Notes under the pieces: generated by a model | Database searches by the model: none | What the model was told of the DNA's origin: nothing | Seen by the model: the letters and a program-made list of their open reading frames with translations, nothing else | Assembly: GCA_938016235.1 (NCBI GenBank) | Contig: CALLPU010000188.1 | Location: 1-10,913, forward strand | Direction: 5' to 3' | DNA length: 10,913 nucleotides | Origin: an uncultured Granulosicoccus sp. | GTDB lineage: Bacteria > Pseudomonadota > Gammaproteobacteria > Granulosicoccales > Granulosicoccaceae | Shown here: positions 1 to 5,530 of the stretch, piece after piece | Numbering within the stretch: the first letter of the stretch is position 1 | Layout of the letters: each line of letters begins with the position of its first letter | Made by a program: the position numbers and the translations under genes

Positions 1-1
1 G

Positions 2-1300
2 TTGCCGGCAAGCAGGATAGAAGGTGAGCGTGCTCGTACTACAGGGCAGCTGCGTCTGTTTGCACAGCACGTTAAATCAGGCAGTTGGCTGGGTGCTCGA
101 GTGGATACCGCCCAGCCTGCCAGAACACCCACGGCACGGCCGGATATCAGGATGCAACACGTGCCGGTCGGGCCGGTGGCTGTCTTTGGTGCGAGCAATT
201 TTCCACTCGCATTTTCTGTTGCCGGTGGCGATACAGCCGCCGCGCTCGCAGCCGGCGCTCCGGTGATTGTGAAAGCCCATTCGGCGCACCCGGGCACATC
301 GGAACTGGTGGGAAAAGCGTTGCAGCGAGCACTGACTCGCAGCAAGCTGCCGGCCGGCGTATTTGCGCTGCTCTATGGCAGTGGTCATCAAGTGGGTACT
401 GCGCTAGTGGCAGACCCGGATATCAAGGCCGTGGGATTTACAGGCTCAAGAGCCGGCGGAACGGCATTGATGAAAGTCGCGGCAAACCGCGATGTCCCGA
501 TTCCAGTGTATGCAGAGATGAGCAGTATCAATCCGGTGTTTATGTTGCCAGTAGCGCTGCGGTACCGGGCTGATTCTTTGGGCAAAGAACTGGTGGCCTC
601 GATGACGCTGGGTGCGGGCCAATTCTGTACCAGCCCGGGCCTGGTCATTGCGGTTGATAGCCCGGAACTGACGCAATTCATAAACGCTGCCAGTAGCGCT
701 GTTCGCGACAGCACTGCGCAGGTAATGCTGACACCCGGCATTCACGCGGCGTACGAAAAGAGTAGCCTGCAGCTCAGTGAGCACAGTGCGGTGTCGGTGT
801 GTGCAGAAGGTCAACGCTCAGCGGAGTTCAACCGCGGGCAGGTTCGTTTGTGTGTGGTGAGTGCGGATGACTTCAACCGCAATCCGGTGTTAGCCGAAGA
901 GGCTTTTGGCGCCACGGCGCTGATCGTGCGATGTCACACCGAGGAGCAGTTAGTACAGATGGCTTCTGCGCTGGAAGGGCAGCTGACAGCAACGCTGCAA
1001 CTGGAAAACGGGGATAGGGAATTGGCTGAAAAACTGTTGCACGTTCTGGAACACAAGGCTGGGCGATTGTTGTGCAACAGTTTTCCAACCGGTGTGGAAG
1101 TATGCGATGCCGTGGTGCACGGTGGACCTTATCCGGCTACATCGGATGGGCGCAGCACCTCTGTGGGCACAGCTGCTATTGAGCGATTCCTGCGCCCCGT
1201 GTGTTATCAGAATTTGCCTGATGAACTGTTGCCACGCGCATTACAGGCGGGCAATCCTCTGAGAGTGCCGCGTCGTCTGAACGGGGAGTACGTGGCCTGA
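2..1300 (+). CDS. Alpha-ketoglutaric semialdehyde dehydrogenase-type aldehyde dehydrogenase, 5' partial
   Basis: NAD(P)-dependent aldehyde dehydrogenase, most likely oxidising 2-oxoglutarate semialdehyde (2,5-dioxopentanoate) to 2-oxoglutarate, the last step of glucarate/galactarate, pentose and hydroxyproline breakdown; cytosolic. The visible 432 residues carry the ALDH core: the oxyanion Asn in FGASNFP (residue 66 of the visible part), the cofactor Lys in VIVKAHSAHP (91), the GFTGS turn (145-149), the general-base Glu in YAEMSSINP (172), the catalytic Cys in GQFCTSPG (209), and an EEAFG motif. The C-terminal HGGPYPAT...TSVG...FLRPVCYQN block is typical of the KGSADH/2,5-dioxovalerate subgroup. 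Family members are about 520 residues, so roughly 90-100 N-terminal residues lie left of the window. The first codon (TTG, 2-4) is probably an internal Leu in the conserved segment before EGERARTTGQLRLF, not a start. The family assignment is firm; the exact substrate is inferred. Confidence 0.9.
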   Translation: MPASRIEGERARTTGQLRLFAQHVKSGSWLGARVDTAQPARTPTARPDIRMQHVPVGPVAVFGASNFPLAFSVAGGDTAAALAAGAPVIVKAHSAHPGTSELVGKALQRALTRSKLPAGVFALLYGSGHQVGTALVADPDIKAVGFTGSRAGGTALMKVAANRDVPIPVYAEMSSINPVFMLPVALRYRADSLGKELVASMTLGAGQFCTSPGLVIAVDSPELTQFINAASSAVRDSTAQVMLTPGIHAAYEKSSLQLSEHSAVSVCAEGQRSAEFNRGQVRLCVVSADDFNRNPVLAEEAFGATALIVRCHTEEQLVQMASALEGQLTATLQLENGDRELAEKLLHVLEHKAGRLLCNSFPTGVEVCDAVVHGGPYPATSDGRSTSVGTAAIERFLRPVCYQNLPDELLPRALQAGNPLRVPRRLNGEYVA

Positions 1301-1416
1301 TAAGTCGATTGGTTAGTCTGAAGAATGTACTATGTTGCAGCGCATTAACAGGGGGGCAACTGCAGAAATTTTTCAAAGCGCACCGTAAGCCCAAATCACC
1401 GTGTTGGCCGGACGGG

Positions 1417-1446
1417 TTTCAATCGTGCTCGCGATCTGCTTATAAT
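1417..1446 (+). promoter_or_regulatory. Predicted sigma-70 promoter of the AraC-type gene
   Basis: A perfect TATAAT hexamer sits at 1441-1446. A weak -35-like TTTCAA lies at 1417-1422, 18 bases upstream and matching the TTGACA consensus at only 3 of 6 positions. Weak -35 elements are common where an activator assists. Transcription from here would give an untranslated leader of roughly 100 bases before the ATG at 1555. This rests on sequence match alone. Confidence 0.45.
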
Positions 1447-1544
1447 CAGGCGTCCGACAGGCAACTGGCGTTGTCTCGGATTGGCTCATCACGCTGGAAT
1501 TCACCACACAGTTCTGGCGGCTTATGGTGATGCTGACACTATAC

Positions 1545-1550
1545 GAGGAG
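1545..1550 (+). promoter_or_regulatory. Ribosome-binding site of the AraC-type gene
   Basis: GAGGAG lies 4 bases before the ATG at 1555. It is the strongest Shine-Dalgarno match in the gap and supports that start codon. Confidence 0.7.
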
Positions 1551-1554
1551 AGTA

Positions 1555-2382
1555 ATGAGTCGCGCGATCGCAGCCCGCCACGGCAAGTTTGGTCGAGCCT
1601 GTCTGTACGAGCTTGATCGTTCCATGGCCATGCACGCCCATCGGGAAGGCCACCTGATTTTTTCACTGGAAGGCCCGGAAGCTCAAATGCGGGTGTCAGG
1701 TCAACCGTTGACGGCTTGCAGTTCCGTTGCCATTGCCGTGAATCCGTTACAACCTCACGATCTTCGAATCAAGGAAGAGGGAACGGTATCGTTGATGTTG
1801 ATTCTATACATCAACCCCATGTGGTTCCTCGAGATTGGGCAAAACTCAGAAGGTGCTCTGCGCTTTGGATCCAGTCTGATAGACATATCACCATCGATCA
1901 AAAAGCTGGTGCAGTGCGTGGCTGAATTGCTGATAGACGGAGACCACCAGGATCGGTTCGATAGCTTTCTGTTTGAGTTGACGCAGGTGTGCCATGATCG
2001 TTCGTGGCACTGCGCACCCGAAGACCGCTTAAAGAGCGGCACCTTTGGCGGCATAAGAGATCATCGGGTGAGAAAGGCCACGCGGCTCATGAAGGAGCGC
2101 ATCGGGCATGAAATTCTGCTCGACGACATCGCTAATGAGTCGGCACTGTCCAGACCACATTTCTACAAGCTCTTTCGGGAGAACGTCGGTATTACGCCGA
2201 ACGTGTATTTGAATACGCTGCGTATGGAACGTGCCATCGACAGGCTGGTAACCACCGATCAGGCGGTGACATCGATTGGACTGGATCTCGGGTTTGCATC
2301 GCAAGCCAGCTTCTCGCGTTTCTTTGTTTCAAACGTTGGTATACCACCGACCGACTATCGCCGGGTTGCGCACCATTCGTGA
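1555..2382 (+). CDS. AraC/XylS-family transcriptional regulator with cupin-like sensor domain
   Basis: A 275-residue DNA-binding regulator. The N-terminal half (about 10-125) looks like the cupin ligand-binding fold of AraC-type regulators, with a His cluster at residues 27, 29 and 33 and another His in NPLQPHDLR (68). The C-terminal half (about 168-270) is the two-part AraC DNA-binding domain: a first helix-turn-helix around 188-209 (LLDDIANESALSRPHFYKLF), a second around 237-258 (SIGLDLGFASQASFSRFF), and the closing PTDYRR signature (265-270). The start is fixed by GAGGAG 4 bases upstream. It lies downstream of the semialdehyde dehydrogenase and upstream of the ABC operon, all on one strand, so either could be its target; the ligand cannot be read from sequence. 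The family is certain, the regulon is inferred. Confidence 0.93.
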   Translation: MSRAIAARHGKFGRACLYELDRSMAMHAHREGHLIFSLEGPEAQMRVSGQPLTACSSVAIAVNPLQPHDLRIKEEGTVSLMLILYINPMWFLEIGQNSEGALRFGSSLIDISPSIKKLVQCVAELLIDGDHQDRFDSFLFELTQVCHDRSWHCAPEDRLKSGTFGGIRDHRVRKATRLMKERIGHEILLDDIANESALSRPHFYKLFRENVGITPNVYLNTLRMERAIDRLVTTDQAVTSIGLDLGFASQASFSRFFVSNVGIPPTDYRRVAHHS

Positions 2383-2584
2383 TGAATCCGACACGTCAGG
2401 CGGTGTTCGTTGGAGTGCTTGCATAACGGCTGGAAACTCGTTCGCAAAAAATAGGTAGCGCCTGACTAAACAGGCTGGGGTGTATGTCCGACGTACGCGT
2501 CAGGGTTAAGACTAAAGGGTACGCCACCGACCGGCCGCCGCATTATGATCAACCTGATGAGAGGCATAGGGACAAGCATGATTT
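2383..2584. other. Intergenic region upstream of the ABC transporter operon
   Basis: These 202 bases contain no supportable gene. A 5-bp hairpin (2460-2475) lacks a T-run. GACTAAA occurs twice (2464-2470 and 2510-2516). A TATGAT hexamer (2544-2549) matches the -10 consensus at 5 of 6 positions but has no acceptable -35 at 16-18 bases. The operon promoter presumably lies here and may be activator-dependent, but I cannot place it. Confidence 0.4.
2460..2475. repeat. Small inverted repeat upstream of the permease operon
   Basis: GCCTG-ACTAAA-CAGGC forms a 5-bp stem with a 6-base loop. The stem is short and no T-run follows, so it is a poor intrinsic terminator. It could be half of an operator or a chance match. 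Confidence 0.25.
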
Positions 2585-3598
2585 ATGGGTAGGTTTATTG
2601 GCCGACACCCAATCTGGTCACTCATCATTCTCGTGATTGTTGCGATGTTCGTCTGGGCCATCTTTGCACCGTGGCCGAAAGAATTCTCTGCGATTTTTGG
2701 CAAGAAGAAAGTCTTCCTCAGCGCCTTGTTCAATGGCATTACGCTGGGCGGATTGTATTTTCTGGTTGCCAGCGGGTTCACGCTGATATTCGGGTTGATG
2801 AAAAACGTCAATCTGGCGCACGGTTCTCTTTACCTGTTAGGCGGTTACATTGGCTATGAGGTAGCTGATGCCACTGGCTGGTGGTTGCTCAGTTTTGTTG
2901 TCGCCTTTGTTGTTGTCGGTTTTGTCGGCATCCTGTTGCAGTATTTTGTGTTCCGTCGGATGGAAGGTGAAGACCTTCGACAAACACTGGTAACCATCGG
3001 TATCTCCATCGTGCTTGCTGACCTGATGCTGTGGATCTGGGGTGGCGACTATTATCAGATACTGGCTCCTGACTGGCTGTCCGGCCCTGCCGAGCTGCCA
3101 CTGGTTACTGCCGTAAAAAGTGACGGCACTGCGGTGTATCTCAAGTATCCCATTGTGCGCCTGGCTATCTTCTTTGCCTCTGTTGTGGTGGGCATCTTGA
3201 TGTGGCTGGCGTTGAACAAAACCCGTATTGGCATGTTCATCCGCGCGGGTGTCGATGATCGTGACATGCTGGCAGCGACCGGCGTCAATGTGCAGCGCAT
3301 CTTCATATTGGTGTTTGCATTCGGTGCCGGTCTTGCGGGCATGGCAGGGGTTGTGGGTGGCACGTTTCAGTCGATGGCTCCGGGTGAGGACATCCGCTTT
3401 CTGCTGGCGTCGCTGGTGGTTGTTATCGTAGGAGGCATGGGCTCCATTCCCGGTGCCGCACTGGGGGCCTTGCTGATTGGGCTGGCGGAGCAGTTCGGGT
3501 CTGTCTATTTCCCAACCTATGCGGTGGTGCTCACCTTTTTGATCATGGTGGTGGTCATCGCGTTCAGGCCGCAAGGTCTGATTTCTGGTGGAAGCTGA
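2585..3598 (+). CDS. Branched-chain amino acid-type ABC transporter permease (LivH family)
   Basis: A 337-residue inner-membrane permease, one of the two membrane subunits of a LivHMGF-type importer. It is hydrophobic through most of its length, with the LivH-type opening NGITLGGLYFLVASGFTLIF (about 50-70), the cytoplasmic coupling segment RAGVDDRDMLAATGVNV (about 220-237) that contacts the ATPases, a glycine-rich GGMGSIPGAALGALLIG segment near 283-300, and the closing FRPQGLI. LivH proteins are usually about 290-310 residues; here an extra hydrophobic helix (about 11-30) precedes the normal start. ATG 2585 is the earliest start in this frame because an in-frame TGA lies at 2579-2581. An AGGGA at 2568-2572 is a loosely spaced ribosome-binding site. 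It is the first gene of an overlapping operon, and no substrate-binding protein gene precedes it. The substrate is unknown. Confidence 0.92.
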   Translation: MGRFIGRHPIWSLIILVIVAMFVWAIFAPWPKEFSAIFGKKKVFLSALFNGITLGGLYFLVASGFTLIFGLMKNVNLAHGSLYLLGGYIGYEVADATGWWLLSFVVAFVVVGFVGILLQYFVFRRMEGEDLRQTLVTIGISIVLADLMLWIWGGDYYQILAPDWLSGPAELPLVTAVKSDGTAVYLKYPIVRLAIFFASVVVGILMWLALNKTRIGMFIRAGVDDRDMLAATGVNVQRIFILVFAFGAGLAGMAGVVGGTFQSMAPGEDIRFLLASLVVVIVGGMGSIPGAALGALLIGLAEQFGSVYFPTYAVVLTFLIMVVVIAFRPQGLISGGS

Positions 3599-4739
3599 CG
3601 TGGCTGATCCTGCTGAAAATCGCACGGTTGCCGATAGCTCGGGCCCGCTGGCGCAGAGAGGCGGTGGCGTGCATACACCGCGTGAAAATGATCTGGGTGT
3701 TTATGGTTGGGTATCCAGGGTGCCTGCCAGCTACGTTGTCTTCGTTTTCGTGCTGCTACTGTTGCCTGCGGTGTCCAGCTCTTTTGTGTTGTCGCAGATA
3801 TTCAGCTGGGGCCTGATTCTGGGCATGATTGCCTTGAGCCTGATGTTTCTGGGCGGTTACGGTGGGATGGTGAGTCTGTCGCAAATGTCCGTGGCGGGTA
3901 TGGCTGGTTATATGCTGGCCATTCTTGGCAGTAGCGCCATTACTGATATCAGCATCGGCTGGCCCTGGTGGCTGGCTGTACCGGTAGCTATCATCATCGC
4001 CACGGTGTTCTGCACGTTGACAGGATTGCTGGCTGTACGCACTGAAGGTATTTACACCATCATGATAACGCTGGCCATCGCAGCAGCGTTTTTCTACTTT
4101 ACACGCCAGAACTATGTGCTGTTCAACGGGTTCAGTGGCTTTAATGGATTGGCACCACCGCAACTGTTCGGTATCAACTGGAACAATGCCATTCCGTTTT
4201 ACTACCTCACTTTATTTTGGGCTGCGTCAGCCTACTGCGCAGTGTTGTATGTTTCTCGCGCACCGTTTGGTCTTGCCTTGCAAGGCGTGCGTGATAACTC
4301 CCGACGCATGGCGGCACTGGGATTCAATGTCACCGCACATCGCGTAGCAGCCTTTACCTTTGCGGGGGTCATAGCTGCAGTAGGCGGTATTCTTCTGGTC
4401 TGGTTGAATGGTCAGATATCACCCGGCACCATTGCCATCAACCCGGCTATTGATATCCTGATCATTGCGATTGTTGGCGGGCTGAGGCGTCCCATCGGGC
4501 CGTTTGTCGGGGCGTTGATCTACGTCATTCTGCGCACGTTTTCGCTGGACATCCTCACGTCCATGGGGCTTGCCGGGGAGCGGTTCCAGTTGTTGATTGG
4601 ACTGGGTTTTCTGGTCATTGTGTACTGGTCACCCGATGGCGTGTTGGGTTTGTGGGATCGCTGGCGCGACCGTGTCAAGTCGCGTGATCCATGGCAGCGG
4701 TCGACCGGTCGATCCATTGATGGAGATGACCCATCGTGA
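3588..4739 (+). CDS. Branched-chain amino acid-type ABC transporter permease (LivM family)
   Basis: The second membrane subunit, up to 383 residues. It has LivM-type features: multiple hydrophobic helices from about residue 48 on, GGYGGMVSLSQMSVAGMAGY near 88-107, the coupling segment QGVRDNSRRMAALGFNV (about 230-246), and a C-terminal YWSPDGVLGLWDR. Two GTG starts are possible. GTG 3588 overlaps the upstream gene by 11 bases, with AAGG about 10 bases before it. GTG 3600 lies just past the upstream stop, with GGAAG (3590-3594) 5 bases before it. The longer form is given, but 3600 is about equally likely. Either way a hydrophilic N-terminus of roughly 43-47 residues precedes the first membrane segment; it has no recognised motif. 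The gene ends in a GTGA overlap with the next ATPase gene, indicating translational coupling. Confidence 0.91.
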   Translation: MEADVADPAENRTVADSSGPLAQRGGGVHTPRENDLGVYGWVSRVPASYVVFVFVLLLLPAVSSSFVLSQIFSWGLILGMIALSLMFLGGYGGMVSLSQMSVAGMAGYMLAILGSSAITDISIGWPWWLAVPVAIIIATVFCTLTGLLAVRTEGIYTIMITLAIAAAFFYFTRQNYVLFNGFSGFNGLAPPQLFGINWNNAIPFYYLTLFWAASAYCAVLYVSRAPFGLALQGVRDNSRRMAALGFNVTAHRVAAFTFAGVIAAVGGILLVWLNGQISPGTIAINPAIDILIIAIVGGLRRPIGPFVGALIYVILRTFSLDILTSMGLAGERFQLLIGLGFLVIVYWSPDGVLGLWDRWRDRVKSRDPWQRSTGRSIDGDDPS

Positions 4740-5530
4740 GTACGACTGCCCTGAGCGTAGCGGATCGACTGCAAGCCGCAGGCACGGCCAATGCTCTGGA
4801 GTTGCGCGGTGTCTCCAAACTGTTTGGTGCGCTTGCCGCCATCTCGGATGTCACGCTCACCGTAAAGCCGGGTGAACGCAGAGCGGTGCTGGGTTCCAAT
4901 GGCGCCGGTAAAACCACCTTGTTCAATTGCATAACCGGAGATTTTCTTCCCACGACCGGCACCATACGGCTCTTCGGTGAAGATGTTACGGAGTTTCCCG
5001 CCTATGAGCGCATTCGTCGTGGTTTGCGGCGAACCTACCAGATCTCGTTGTTATTTAACGAGCTGAGTGTTCTGGACAACATCTACCTGGCCTGTCGTGG
5101 CGTGTCGCGCGGGCGCTTCTCGTTACTGCGTCCACGCGCGAACGATGCCCTGATGAACACGGCGGTTGATCTCGCTACGGCTGTGCACTTGCTGGATTTC
5201 AAGGACACGCTGGTAGCGAACCTGTCATACGGTCAGCAGCGGCAACTGGAGATCGCGTTGGCGCTTGCCGGTGCGCCGCGCTTCGTATTGTTTGATGAAC
5301 CGGCGGCGGGCTTGTCACCTTCAGAACGAAGTGAACTTATCGAGATACTGAATAATCTGCCCGAGCACATCGGTTACATCATCATTGAACATGACATGGA
5401 TGTGGCTCTGCGTGTGTCACAAAGTGTCACGATGATGCACAACGGATTGATATTCAAAGAAGGCAGCCCGCTGGAAATCGAGTCAGATCCAGAGGTGCAG
5501 GAGTTGTATTTAGGGGGTGGGCATGAGTGA
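4736..5530 (+). CDS. ABC transporter ATP-binding protein, LivG family
   Basis: A 264-residue cytoplasmic ATPase subunit of the importer. It shows every expected ABC motif: Walker A GSNGAGKT (53-60), the LivG-type ABC signature LSYGQQRQLEI (163-173), Walker B FVLFDEP (183-189) with the catalytic Glu at 188, a D-loop in AAGLSPSE, and the switch His in IIEHDMD (His219). The length is normal for LivG, with a short polar extension of about 20 residues before the ATPase core. The GTG start at 4736 overlaps the upstream stop (GTGA), with GGAGA (4722-4726) as ribosome-binding site. Its end overlaps the start of the fused LivF gene by 8 bases. It should form a heterodimer with the LivF-like domain encoded next. 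Confidence 0.95.
   Translation: MSTTALSVADRLQAAGTANALELRGVSKLFGALAAISDVTLTVKPGERRAVLGSNGAGKTTLFNCITGDFLPTTGTIRLFGEDVTEFPAYERIRRGLRRTYQISLLFNELSVLDNIYLACRGVSRGRFSLLRPRANDALMNTAVDLATAVHLLDFKDTLVANLSYGQQRQLEIALALAGAPRFVLFDEPAAGLSPSERSELIEILNNLPEHIGYIIIEHDMDVALRVSQSVTMMHNGLIFKEGSPLEIESDPEVQELYLGGGHE
5512..5517 (+). promoter_or_regulatory. Ribosome-binding site that fixes the start of the fusion gene
   Basis: AGGGGG lies 5 bases before ATG 5523. The alternative GTG at 5517, two codons upstream, falls inside this motif, so ATG 5523 is the better start. Confidence 0.6.

Larger units (their letters stand above)
1301..1554. other. Intergenic region between dehydrogenase and AraC gene
   Basis: These 254 bases hold no convincing gene. 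No GC-rich hairpin followed by a T-run is visible after the dehydrogenase stop, so its transcription end is unclear. The useful signals are the -10 hexamer at 1441-1446 and the GAGGAG ribosome-binding site at 1545-1550, both listed separately. A short AT-rich patch with a GAAATTTTTC core near 1366-1375 has no assigned role. Confidence 0.5.

Noticed and set aside
2..4. TTG as the true start of the dehydrogenase
   Set aside because: Family members have roughly 90-100 further residues upstream, and this codon aligns with an internal Leu before the conserved EGER segment. The gene is cut by the window edge.
2417..2426. Possible sigma-54 promoter (TTGGAG...TTGCAT around 2409-2424)
   Set aside because: The GG and GC elements are 7 bases apart instead of the required 10.
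2544..2549. TATGAT as -10 box of the transporter operon
   Set aside because: No acceptable -35 hexamer occurs at 16-18 bases, and the site is only 36 bases from the start codon. It is mentioned in the gap description but not called.
2837..3625. 262-codon open frame on the minus strand, rich in His, Gln and Arg
   Set aside because: It is antisense to the LivH-type permease, which has clear family motifs. The His/Gln-rich composition is the complement of hydrophobic membrane codons.
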